Part shown: positions 34,885 through 44,818 of the stretch, piece by piece
Layout of the letters: the number at the start of each line of letters is the position of its first letter
Numbering within the stretch: the first letter of the stretch is position 1
Source of the DNA: Hypericum androsaemum
Taxonomy: Eukaryota; Streptophyta; Magnoliopsida; Malpighiales; Hypericaceae
Direction: 5' to 3'
DNA length: 64,000 nt
NCBI GenBank assembly: GCA_963995505.1
Contig: OZ023195.1
Span: forward strand, 3,554,109-3,618,108
Program-made: the position numbers and the translations under genes
The notes under the pieces: generated by a model
What the model was told of the DNA's origin: nothing
Databases searched by the model: none
Seen by the model: the letters and a program-made list of their open reading frames with translations, nothing else

Positions 34885-35953
34885 TTTTTTTTAAAAGTAA
34901 ATTATTACACCATGACATTACCAAGATTTGAACCTTGGACCTCATAGATATTTACAACACCTTGAGCCGTTAGGCTGCGTTTGTTATGTAGTATGGGACA
35001 GGCTTGGACAACGATTTTTGTCCAAGCTCATGTTCAGTACAACAAATGGCTTGGACAAAATAAAAAAGTTGTCCAAGCCTTACCTCAAATTATTGTCCCA
35101 TTTAAATTCATGGGCCTAAAAAAGCAGTCCTAGGACAGAAATAAACCTATTCTGTTTTTACCATACTACCCTTACTTTTTTATATTTATTTCTTCTTTCT
35201 CTTACCCTTACACGCCATTCACCCACATCAAAAGGCTAAGATTCTGAGTTTAGGGTTCTTCACGCCAAGAGGAAACCATATATTTATCTTTATTTGCCAA
35301 TTTAATTTTTTAATCTTATGCATATTCATGTGATTAAAGATAAACACTCAATTATCTTGTATCCAGTTCATGCGATTATTACTAATATATTTTTTGCATC
35401 TATAATTAGGTTCACGTCTAGGTTTTAATAAACCAATCAAACATATGACGATGACTATTTTTTCAACACAATAGTTTGCTTTGCTGGTTATTTTGATCTG
35501 TGTGTTTTCAAAATTAACTAGACAGGAAGTAATAAAATTTGGTATTCAACTAATACAAAATCTCAGTTATGTTAGTTTGTTTCGAGGATTTATAATCCAA
35601 TTTGTAAAAAAATTTCGGAAGGATTTAGTTTTGATATTAATTTTTTGTTTGCAAGGATTTGATTTTTGGTATAACGATTTTTAGATTAACTGTGATAATC
35701 AATTTTATTTGAATTAATGAATAATCTCTTTTGTTGTCGCGAAGGATAGTTTGGTCCTTAAAAAATTAAAGACTATATTGTTACATGTACCAAACAGAAA
35801 ATAATACTAAATGTTCAATCATGTACTAAAGTTACCAAAAACAAAACAGAACAGCTAGAACAAACAAGTCTGTTCAGTACTGTTCTGTCCTATTTCTTTA
35901 GTTCTGTCTGGTCCTATGCACCAAACACAGCCTTAGGCTACAAGTCCTTTGAC
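34885..35953 (-). mobile_element. SINE (about 106 bp) on the minus strand, split by a MITE-like insertion
   Basis: Bracketed by CTGTAAACAC at 34875-34884 and 35954-35963. Read on the minus strand it has an A-box-like GTAGCCTAACGGCTC, a B-box-like GGTTCAAATCT and a terminal A run (T run at 34885-34892), the signature of a tRNA-derived SINE. The body is 34885-34972 plus 35936-35953. The flank of P450 E (about 51990-52005), otherwise duplicated, has one CTGTAAACAC and no SINE. Confidence 0.8.
34973..35932. mobile_element. PIF/Harbinger-type non-autonomous element (960 bp)
   Basis: Ends are GGCTGCGTTTG and CAAACACAGCC, flanked on both sides by TTA (34970-34972, 35933-35935), the target duplication of PIF/Harbinger elements. 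It is inserted in the A-box region of the SINE. The interior is AT-rich without a transposase frame; frames of 60-70 codons in it are not supported. Confidence 0.75.
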
Positions 35954-35963
35954 CTGTAAACAC

Positions 35964-36540
35964 GTTTCTAGCATGGAAAACTACGTGTTTTATGGGTTCT
36001 CTATAAGTAAAGAAATCTTACCGAAGTCATTGTATTCTAATTGGATATGAAGATTCTAATATAATATTATAATAATTTAATATTTGTTTCGTTCGAGTGG
36101 ATGCATACATAGTCCACTATTTGCATGGCGTAAGCCATTATCGACACGTACTTCGTTTGAGGGAATATATTAAAACGATATATCTATGACATCATTAGAT
36201 TCTATAATATGATTGATTATTCATGTCATGCCATTTTGGCCTCCAATTCTGCCGCTCTTATGGCGGTGCATACCTCTACAAGCAAAGCACAACTTGGAAG
36301 ATACAAATTAAAAAAAAAAGCAGCTTCCCCTAAGCCCAAGACCTTAATCACTCCACCAATAGGAGTGGTAAGAGGGAGAGTTCTCTCAGACCCGATAATA
36401 CTCGACTCTAAAAATAGACATCTAAAAAAAATTACTTTTTCCAAATAGTGAAAAGCTAATTACTTAATCAATTCCGACAAACTCGTGCAACACAACTAAA
36501 CAGTCACTGAATTTGACAAAAAATATAGACTAATTGTCGT
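35964..36540 (+). repeat. P450 A 5' flank, duplicated inversely at 51390-51990
   Basis: Matches the flank of P450 E in reverse complement (GGATGCATACATAGTCCACTAT, GATTCTATAACATGATTGAT, GCCAATTCTGCCGCTCTTATGGC-like blocks). Part of it (about 36235-36290) looks like a degenerate copy of the P450 signal-anchor start (SNSAAL and LYKQSTTW-like in shifted frames), an older partial duplication. No gene. Confidence 0.65.
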
Positions 36541-36550
36541 AACACTCGTG

Positions 36551-36558
36551 TATAAATT
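36551..36558 (+). promoter_or_regulatory. Probable TATA box of P450 A
   Basis: TATAAATT 47 bp upstream of the ATG, implying a leader of roughly 15-20 nt. The inverted copy upstream of P450 E carries the same box. Confidence 0.5.
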
Positions 36559-36597
36559 AGAGTTCACCGAATCCGAATATCACAGAATCACTGGACT

Positions 36598-38192
36598 ATG
36601 GCTCTTCAAGAAATCTTGCCAATTTGGCTTCCAATTCTGCTGCTCTCATCTTTTTTGTACCTCTACAAGAAAAGTTCAGCCTCCAAGGTACAAAAATGGC
36701 AGCTTCCTCCAGGCCCTCCAAGGCTTCCTGTCATAGGGAACCTGCACCAACTCGGCGAAATCCCCCACCAATCCTTACGGAAGCTGTCCGAAAAGTACGG
36801 ACCTGTCATCTTCTTGCAGCTCGGAGGAGTTCCTACAGTGGTGGTTTCTTCCTCAGAAGCTGCCAGGCAAGTACTAAAGGTTCATGACCTGGCTTCTTGT
36901 AGTAGGCCAGCCCTAACCGGACCACGAAGGCTGACGTACAATTCCCGGGACATTGCCTTCTCCCCGTTCGGAGACTATTGGAGGGACACGAGGAAGATCT
37001 GTGTTCTCGAGCTGTTCAACCCGAAAAGAGTGCAGTCCTTCCAGTATATCCACGACGAGGAAGTCGCTTCGATGATCGATTCGATATCTCGATCCTGCTC
37101 TTCTCCGGGAAGTTCGGTTGACCTCAGTGAGCAGCTGCTGTCTCTGATAGCTAACATTATTTGTAGGGTGGCTTTTGGGAAGAGCTTCCAGGGAAGCAGG
37201 TTGAAGGAAGTGATCCACGAGACCTCCGCAATGCTTGGCAGCTTCTGTGCTGCTGATCTGTTCCCCTACTTGGGATGGATCGTTGACAGGCTCACCGGAT
37301 TCAGCGCGAGGCTCGAGAGGAATTTCCGCGATCTAGATGATATTTACCAGAAGGCTATAGATGAGCACCTCGAAGGAGGGTGTAGCAAGCAATTAGGGAA
37401 GGAAGACGTCCTCGACATTCTCCTAAAGATTGAGAGAGATCAGGCTGACTCTGGTGGAGCTCAATTCACAAGAGATCATATTAAAGGAATCCTCATGGTA
37501 ACAAATCTTCTTTCTCGTATTGCAACAGTGTTAAATACTTATTCTGACTTCGGTTTCGTATATCTCAGGATGTATTCTTTGGAGGAATAGATACTCCCTT
37601 AGTAACCGTAGTGTGGGCGATGTCCGAACTTCTGAAGAATCCGAGAGCCATGAACAAAGCCAAGGAGGAAGTTAGGAGTCTTATTGGGAACAAAGGGAAA
37701 GTTGGTGAAGTGGATTTGGAGCAATTGGATTATCTAAAGTTGGTGGTGAAAGAAACAACAAGGTTGCACCCTGCTGGCCCACTGCTAATTCCTAGAGAGA
37801 CAATATCCCTGTTCGAGATCAATGGCTACCAAGTTTTTCCCAAAACCCGTCTGTACGTAAACGCGTGGGCCATTGGACGGGATCCCAACTCGTGGAACGA
37901 TCCAGAGAAGTTCGTTCCTGAGAGATTCGAAGGGAGCGGTATCGAGTTCAAAGGGCAGCAGCATTTCGAGCTGCTGCCCTTTGGTGGAGGGCGAAGAGGC
38001 TGCCCCGGGATGAACATGGGACTGGGAATGGTGAACCTTGCGCTTGCTAATCTCTTGTACCATTTTGATTGGGAGCTGCCAAATGGGATGAAGGAGGAAG
38101 ATCTTAACATGGAAGAAAAATTTGGTCTCACGTTAATCAGAAAAGTCCCTCTTAACGTTGTTCATACCAAGTACCATCCACCTTCATTTTAA
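36598..38192 (+). CDS. Cytochrome P450 A, CYP71-like, complete
   Basis: Two exons (36598-37497, 37569-38192) and a 71 bp GT-AG intron encode 507 residues, the usual length for an A-type plant P450. Features in order: hydrophobic signal anchor (about residues 5-22) placing it on the ER membrane, proline hinge PPGPPRLPVIGN, helix-C W-R in DYWRDTRK, helix-I GGIDTP (family usual (A/G)GxDT(S/T); Pro replaces Ser/Thr), ExxR as KETTRLHP (E362, R365), VPERF, and heme loop [11 protein letters not shown] with Cys445 as the axial ligand. Such enzymes insert oxygen using NADPH-P450 reductase; substrate unknown. It is the only complete open P450 here. The helix-I Pro could affect proton delivery. CYP71 family is likely; the subfamily is not assigned. 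Confidence 0.9.
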
Positions 38193-38968
38193 GGATTTGC
38201 ATTTGTTTCATGTTCCTAATTTCAACCAAGTTGTTTATGTATACTAGTTACAATAAGTGTGTTTGTTTATATATGTGAAAAATTTACCTACCTATTATCT
38301 TTAGATTTTGGATTGGATATGGGGAATCATCATGATATAAGTGCGAGTTGATCCCGTAATCTGTTGTTCCGGTTTCATTGTACATTGCATGTGCAAACTT
38401 CGTCCCGATGAGTTTCGTTTGAAGGAGTAAATTTGATTTGGTTAAAACTAAGAGTTTCTGTTCAAACATAGTATATTATGGTATTGTCGTCAAATTTCTA
38501 ACATCCGAACCAACTCGTGAAGCACAGATACGAAATTCCGATTTATAGCTACAAACAGGAAAGGAAGTCGTACTTAGGTTGAAAAGAGTGGTCTTAAGTA
38601 CGTCGAGTGAAAGTCGAAGGGAGAATATTATCCTGACCCACCGGATAATGCAAATTACTAGGCGCAAAAAAGGCCACGTTGGCCACTATACACAGAGCAC
38701 AATCCGAACTCGCACATCAAATCTGAATTAGTCGATTAATTGAATATTCAGATACTGAATGATTAAAAAAAAATTACAGATACACATTCATAGCTGTTGG
38801 ACTAAATTATAGGCTGCGGCTGCAAGTTGACGGAAATAATTAATTGCTTTCAATGAACAGCGTTGTCAGTGTCGAACTTGTTTTGCAAAAGAACATATTT
38901 ATAACGCTGCACATAAATTTGAGTTCCAATCCACAATTGTGATCAGAATTTCACAAGATTTATGAACC
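38193..38968. other. Intergenic between P450 A and P450 B
   Basis: Holds the 3' end of A and the promoter of B, with TTTATAAC at about 38897, some 70 bp before the ATG of B. Nothing else supported. Confidence 0.45.
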
Positions 38969-41780
38969 ATGGATCTTCAATTGATCTCGTCAATTTGGCT
39001 TCCAACTCTGCTGCTCTTATCCGTTTTGTACCTCTACAAGAAAAGCTTAGCTTCCAAGGTGCACAAAAAGCTGCTTCCCCCAGGCCCTCCGAGGCTTCCG
39101 ATCATAGGAAACCTGCACCAACTTGGTGACATACCCCACCAATCCTTATCGAAGCTGTCCGAAAAGTACGGACCTGTCATCTTCTTGCAGCTCGGAGGAG
39201 TTCCTACAGTGGTGGTCTCTTCCTCCGAAGCTGCCAAGCATGTCCTAAAGGGTCACGACCTCGATTGTTGTAGTAAACCAGCCTTAACCGGGACAGCAAG
39301 GCTCACCTACAATTTCCGGGATATAGCTTTTTCCCCATATAGTGACTACTGGAGGGAGATGAGGAAAATCTGCGTTCTCGAGCTGTTTAGCTCCAGAAGA
39401 GTGCAGTCCTACCAGTCGGTCCGAGAAGAGGAAGTCGCTTCCATGATCGAATCGATATCCGAATCCCGCTCTTCTCCGAGTGGTTCCATCGACCTTGGGG
39501 AGAAGCTGATGTCCATGATGGCTAATATTACTTGTAGGGTGGCTTTTGGTCAGAGCTTCCACGGTAGCAAGTTCGGAAACAACAGGTTGACGGAAGTGAT
39601 GCATGAAGCCTCGGCCATGCTAGGCAGCTTCTGTGCTGCTGACTTCTTCCCTTACGTGGGATGGATCGTTGACAGGCTCACGGGCCTCAACGCGAGGCTC
39701 GAGAGGACCTTCCGCGATCTGGATGATATTTACGAGAAGGCTATAGATGAGCACCTCGAAGGAGGGTGTGGCAAGCGAGGGCAGGATGAAGACATCATTG
39801 ATATTCGCCTGAAAATTGAGAGAGAACAGGCCGAGTCTGATGGAGGTCAATTCACAAGAGACCATATCAAGGCACTCCTCATGGTAAATAAAAATTCAGC
39901 GGACACATTCACAAAATTGACCTTTTTATTATACCTAGCAACGAAAATTTTCCAGCATGGTTAGATGAGTTTAGAAAAATATATTTCGATTTTAACTTTA
40001 TTCGTCATGCCTCTAGTTTGTCAACCGTCACGAATTACAAATTATTATGTATGTCTGCATTTAACAATCTTTGCATAAAAGTCTAAAACAACATTCTTAA
40101 TTATTGATGATTGATACCATTGCAAAATAAAATATTGTATATTTTGATGAGACACGCAACTCAATCATCTAAGAGTGAACTCGATAAGATATTGTTCAGA
40201 AAATGGCTCATTGACATTGGCTTAATTGCCAAATATCTTGAACTGACTCTATCACTGCAAATGTCAGAATATATTCTTTGCAGGAATAGATACTTCTTCC
40301 GTCACAGTAGCGTGGGCGATGTCAGAGCTTGTAAAGTATCCAAGAGCCATGAAGAAAGCACAGGATGAAGTGAGGAGTTTGATAGGAAACAAAGGGAAAG
40401 TTGGTGAAGCAGATTTGGAGCACCTTCATTATATGAAGTTGGTCGTGAAGGTGTTGGAGCGGAAAATTAATTCTCGGATTTGTTTGACCATGTCTCAGTA
40501 AAATGGACGTATCTTCCTACTCGTATATCCGATTGATGCGATTCCAAAAGCTACAAAAAGATAAAATACAGATCTAGAACTTTCTAGTTTGTAACTTCTC
40601 CAAATTCGGCGCAGAAGGAGGTCAGACGTGGGTCGGAAGTTTCGGGAGTAAGTTTTCTCCTTATTAGGCCGCGGATCTGCTGAACCTATTTTAGTAAAAA
40701 TACCGTAACTTTCTCCTCAAGTATTGGATTGATACGATTTCAAAAGTCACAGAAGGAGAAGACAGAGATCTATAACTTTGTTGTTTATTACTTTTCCAAA
40801 TTCAGCATGGAAAATGGTCAAATATGGGTTGGATGTTTCGGGCAGTTTAAGTTTTCCTTATTAGGCCGAGGCTATGTTAAGTTTTTCTGTTTGAAAACGG
40901 CCTAGGGTTTTTCTATGAGGCTGGGGCGAGCTTATTCTATATAAGGAGAGCTAGGTACAGGCATGAAGGAGACCCACAAACTAAACACCAAATTCTTAGC
41001 TTCATAGCTTTTATCTTAGCTTTTATCTTATGTAGCTTCGTAGCTTTTATCTTTTATGTTTTACATATTTTTTCCCTTTCCCTATCAATAAAATCTTTCC
41101 TCCCCACTCTCTTTCTTCTCTCCTCTCAACCCCATATTTCTTCCATCTTTACCTATTCGTTTGAATCACTCTTGGGATGACCACTCCGGACCCGTTCTAA
41201 AGATCGTTTCTGACGTTCTACCACAATTTATTCGCAACATATTTTTGGCACGCTCGGTGGGACTAAGGAGGGCGTCTAAGAAGAGTGATTGTTGCATCCC
41301 AACACATGAGTTTTCACATACGGTTTTGAGTCCTTCCTCAAAAGGGACGAAACCGGTCAAAAGTTGTGCTGAAAGAGGACATCCAGTAAGGTCAGCCAAC
41401 TTGGGAGGGTATTCCGGCCCTTTTTGGAGCCGAATCTGAAGACGCTTTCTTCATCAAAATTGAAGGTCATTGTTTCCTCTTTCTGTGGATACTAAGAACG
41501 CCGAAATTGGAGTTCGTACCAGGAAGATAAGACCAAAATACTGAAGACTGATCGATCTGTATGATTGAGAAGTCCAGTCGGCTTTGGAGGACGTTTTGGT
41601 CTTTTTTTTGGCCGAATTAGGAGACGGCTATTTCAAGAAAAATTGAAGATCTATCTCTCAGCTTTCCAAGAACATCAAGATCGCTTTAATCGGAGTTCGG
41701 ACGGAAAAGATACAACCAAAATACCAAAGGTTGGTCATTCTGTAGGCTGATTACGAATTTTCGATTTATCTTGTCAAATC

Positions 41781-43142
41781 ATGATCAGTTATGAGGGATT
41801 TATAGGGAGCAATGATAATTATGAGAGAGAGCGTGTTGAACACCTAGTATTCTGCATGCAATTTAGAAATTTTTTGGAGGAATGTATGAAAAGTTATGAG
41901 GATTTAAGAGCTGAACTTCGAGCAATGAGATACAAGCCCTTTAAGAATGAGAATTCAGGGACTACATCAGCAACTGAGGAAGCATCAAGTGGCGTATGCA
42001 AAGTTGAGGACCAAATAGCTTCTGAATCTCGTAATTTTGAGACAAGTATTGAGACGGTCGAACATGAATCGGCCGAATATACGCAATCTTCTTTCCTTAT
42101 TGAAGAAGTCGAACAGACGACTAGTCCACAGTTGGCCGACACCACGGCCATCGAGCCTACAAGGCCCACATTTGAGGAAAAGGAAGAGCCATGCCCGACA
42201 CAAGTCTCATTGGCAACTGAGACAACCCTAAGTGATGTATCAAATACAAAAGGCATTCTAGGGCCTCCGCCTGCTAAGGGAATCTTTGGGCCTTCACCAG
42301 CAAAGGGAATTTTAGGGACACCGCCGAATCACCTGTTGCGGAGATCCAAGTTACCCTTTGTTCCACGAGTAGTGAGCCACCTTCGCTTGCCCAATTTTGT
42401 CCCAACTCAACGGAAAGACACAGGGGGCCAAGTCTATAGTCAGGATTCAATCTCACCCGGGGGGCATGAAGAGTGCTGCAATATTATAGTCGAAGCTCCT
42501 ACATCAGCCGAAATTATCCCGGCCAAAAGGCAAGACGTGCTCATGACAAAGAAGGTGAAGGATGATAAAGTCAAGTGTTCAACTCCTCCTCAACCAAGCA
42601 AGAGTACTGTGAAGCAACAACCTAATAGGCCAGCTCAACCTCGACCATCAAAGGTTTCAAATTACAGGAAATGTCCTCAAGTCACATGGTCAAAATCGGC
42701 CAGCAACAGAAAAAGGGCGCCTGAGTACGCGTGGGTTAAGAGAGACGTGGTCACTCGATTGGCGACCGAGCAAGGAGTTCTCCAGAGGAAGAAACCCTTC
42801 AAGGTTTGGGTGCCTAAGGAAGAACTTTTGCGGTCTAAGAAACAACCATGTGAGACACGACCCATAAAGAGCGATTCACCTACAGGTCTCCAAGTTATGA
42901 CACGAAGCCTGTGCGAAAGGAGATACCAAAAAAGCCAAACCCACACTCGGGGGGCAAGTGTCCGGAGTCTCATCGACCGACTCTCACGAAGACTCAACGA
43001 AGAAGGTTGGAGCAAAAAATTCAAAAGCAAAGGAAAAAGCTTAGAGACCTTCAACAACAATTGTATGGTCATTTTGATGAAGGACATAGAGCTTCCACTC
43101 AACCATGTAGGCCTAAATACAGTTTTTGCGAGAAAGCCGTGA
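41781..43142 (+). CDS. Unrecognised 453-codon ORF of the LTR element
   Basis: Single uninterrupted frame filling most of the element interior. It has an acidic N-terminal part with Glu/Thr/Ser-rich low complexity, a short proline repeat (KGILGPPPAKGIFGPSPAKG), and a basic second half with PKEELLRSKKQ. I see no gag zinc knuckle, protease, integrase or RT motif. From about 42900 a second overlapping frame (42911-43168) gives a more gag-like basic peptide (LTKTQRRRLEQKIQKQRKK), so the C-terminal part of the 453-codon frame may be a shadow and a frameshift may join the two. The N-terminus may be a diverged gag relic. Function unknown. Confidence 0.55.
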   Translation: MISYEGFIGSNDNYERERVEHLVFCMQFRNFLEECMKSYEDLRAELRAMRYKPFKNENSGTTSATEEASSGVCKVEDQIASESRNFETSIETVEHESAEYTQSSFLIEEVEQTTSPQLADTTAIEPTRPTFEEKEEPCPTQVSLATETTLSDVSNTKGILGPPPAKGIFGPSPAKGILGTPPNHLLRRSKLPFVPRVVSHLRLPNFVPTQRKDTGGQVYSQDSISPGGHEECCNIIVEAPTSAEIIPAKRQDVLMTKKVKDDKVKCSTPPQPSKSTVKQQPNRPAQPRPSKVSNYRKCPQVTWSKSASNRKRAPEYAWVKRDVVTRLATEQGVLQRKKPFKVWVPKEELLRSKKQPCETRPIKSDSPTGLQVMTRSLCERRYQKSQTHTRGASVRSLIDRLSRRLNEEGWSKKFKSKGKSLETFNNNCMVILMKDIELPLNHVGLNTVFARKP

Positions 43143-43168
43143 GCACACGGATATCTCGAGATGAGTGA
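42911..43168 (+). CDS. Overlapping basic ORF in the LTR element (85 codons)
   Basis: In another frame from the 453-codon ORF. It encodes LTKTQRRRLEQKIQKQRKK followed by a Gln-rich helix, resembling the (T/R)KTQ(K/R)RR basic segment found in plant gypsy gag-pol proteins. It ends at TGA 176 bp before the right LTR. This frame is probably the continuation of the upstream coding region, reached by a frameshift or broken by one. Confidence 0.4.
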   Translation: MRKEIPKKPNPHSGGKCPESHRPTLTKTQRRRLEQKIQKQRKKLRDLQQQLYGHFDEGHRASTQPCRPKYSFCEKAVSTRISRDE

Positions 43169-44818
43169 TCAACTGCACGCCTACAACGGTTAGGTCTCGA
43201 CCGGTTTGATGGTACATTCTCCACATATTTACGGTTTTGCCTTAGCCGGTTATTTTTTGAGTGGAGTTAATTTTCCGCGTGTTCAAGGACGGATACACGT
43301 CAACGCTTTTCCTAGCGTCAAAACATTGACGTGTGGGGGGCATTGTTGGAGCGGAAAATTAATTCTCGGATTTGTTTGACCATGTCTCAGTAAAATGGAC
43401 GTATCTTCCTACTCGTATATCCGATTGATGCGATTCCAAAAGCTACAAAAAGATAAAATACAGATCTAGAACTTTCTAGTTTGTAACTTCTCCAAATTCG
43501 GCGCAGAAGGAGGTCAGACGTGGGTCGGAAGTTTCGGGAGTAAGTTTTCTCCTTATTAGGCCGCGGATCTGCTGAACCTATTTTAGTAAAAATACCGTAA
43601 CTTTCTCCTCAAGTATTGGATTGATACGATTTCAAAAGTCACAGAAGGAGAAGACAGAGATCTATAACTTTGTTGTTTATTACTTTTCCAAATTCAGCAT
43701 GGAAAATGGTCAAATATGGGTTGGATGTTTCGGGCAGTTTAAGTTTTCCTTATTAGGCCGAGGCTATGTTAAGTTTTTCTGTTTGAAAACGGCCTAGGGT
43801 TTTTCTATGAGGCTGGGGCGAGCTTATTCTATATAAGGAGAGCTAGGTACAGGCATGAAGGAGACCCACAAACTAAACACCAAATTCTTAGCTTCATAGC
43901 TTTTATCTTAGCTTTTATCTTATGTAGCTTCGTAGCTTTTATCTTTTATGTTTTACATATTTTTTCCCTTTCCCTATCAATAAAATCTTTCCTCCCCACT
44001 CTCTTTCTTCTCTCCTCTCAACCCCATATTTCTTCCATCTTTACCTATTCGTTTGAATCACTCTTGGGACGACCACTCCGGACCCGTTCTAAAGATCGTT
44101 TCTGACGTTCTACCATAATTTATTTGCAACAGAAGGAAACACTGAGGTTGCACCCTCCTGGCCCTCTTCTAACCCCCAGAGAAACAACATCCGAGTTCGA
44201 GATCAACGGCTACCACATTTCGACTAAAACCCGCCTGTATGTGAACGCATGGGCCATTGGACGGGATCCCAGTTCCTGGAATGATGCAGAGAAGTTCATT
44301 CCTGAGAGATTTGAAAGTAGTAGTATTGACTTCAAAGGACAGCAGCAATTCGAGTTCTTGCCGTTTGGTGGAGGACGAAGAGGCTGCCCCAGAATTCAGA
44401 TGGGACTGGCTATGGTGGACCTTGCACTTGCAAATCTCCTGTACCATTTTGATTGGAAGCTGCCAAATGGGATGGAGGAGGAAGATCTTAGCATGGAAGA
44501 AAGTGCAGGTCTCACACTGCTCCGAAAAGACCCGCTTAAGCTTGTTCCTGTGGAGTTTAAGGGCTAATAGCTGTTTCGGATTGATTTGTGTGTATTATGA
44601 TAGAATGTGTTTTCTCCTTATTCTGTTTAATCTGAACCAATAAATTGTTAGTTGTTCATCTACTTTCTGCACATAAAAGGTTCCTTAAATTAGATCAAAG
44701 CAATCTGCAACTTCTCTGCAGATTTTGGTACAACCGTACAATCCAAGCTAGTACATTTTTCGATGATTGAAAGTGAAATGATGACAAAGATTCAAGCGAA
44801 GGCGAAAGTTCTGCAGGG

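Larger units (their letters stand above)
40452..44131 (+). mobile_element. Young non-autonomous LTR retrotransposon (3680 bp)
   Basis: Perfect 5 bp target duplication GAAGG (40447-40451, 44132-44136). LTRs 40452-41239 and 43344-44131 are both 788 bp, TGTTGGAG to GCAACA, and differ at only three positions that I can see (near 41178, 41228 and 41233 of the left copy). The LTR has a TATATAAGG box, an AATAAAAT signal and TAGCTTTTATCTT subrepeats. A primer-binding site TGGCACGCTCGGTGGGAC begins at 41246, and a G-rich polypurine tract (GTGTGGGGGG) precedes the right LTR. The 2.1 kb interior has one long ORF and no protease, integrase or reverse transcriptase, so it must be mobilised by another element. 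Confidence 0.95.
38969..44567 (+). pseudogene. Cytochrome P450 B, CYP71-like, split by an LTR retrotransposon
   Basis: Exon 1 (38969-39883, 305 codons) is open and close to P450 A, with the PPGPPRLPIIGN hinge and DYWREMRK. After a 384 bp intron, exon 2 starts at 40268 with NIFFAGIDTSS (good helix-I motif) and runs to 40451, where a 3680 bp LTR element interrupts it one codon before the ExxR glutamate. Reading resumes at 44132 as [11 protein letters not shown] and ends at 44567. The heme loop reads [11 protein letters not shown]: the conserved Gly after Cys-Pro is Arg (AGA, 44391-44393). So there are two independent defects. Without the insert, exon 2 would be of normal length. It was a CYP71-like monooxygenase; not functional as it stands. 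Confidence 0.92.

Noticed and set aside
34928..35119. 63-codon frame at the left end of the MITE-like element
   Set aside because: It crosses the SINE/MITE boundary and cannot be an ancestral gene.
36209..36448. 79-codon frame upstream of P450 A as a separate gene
   Set aside because: It overlaps a degenerate, shifted copy of the P450 N-terminal coding sequence and is mirrored upstream of P450 E; a duplication relic.
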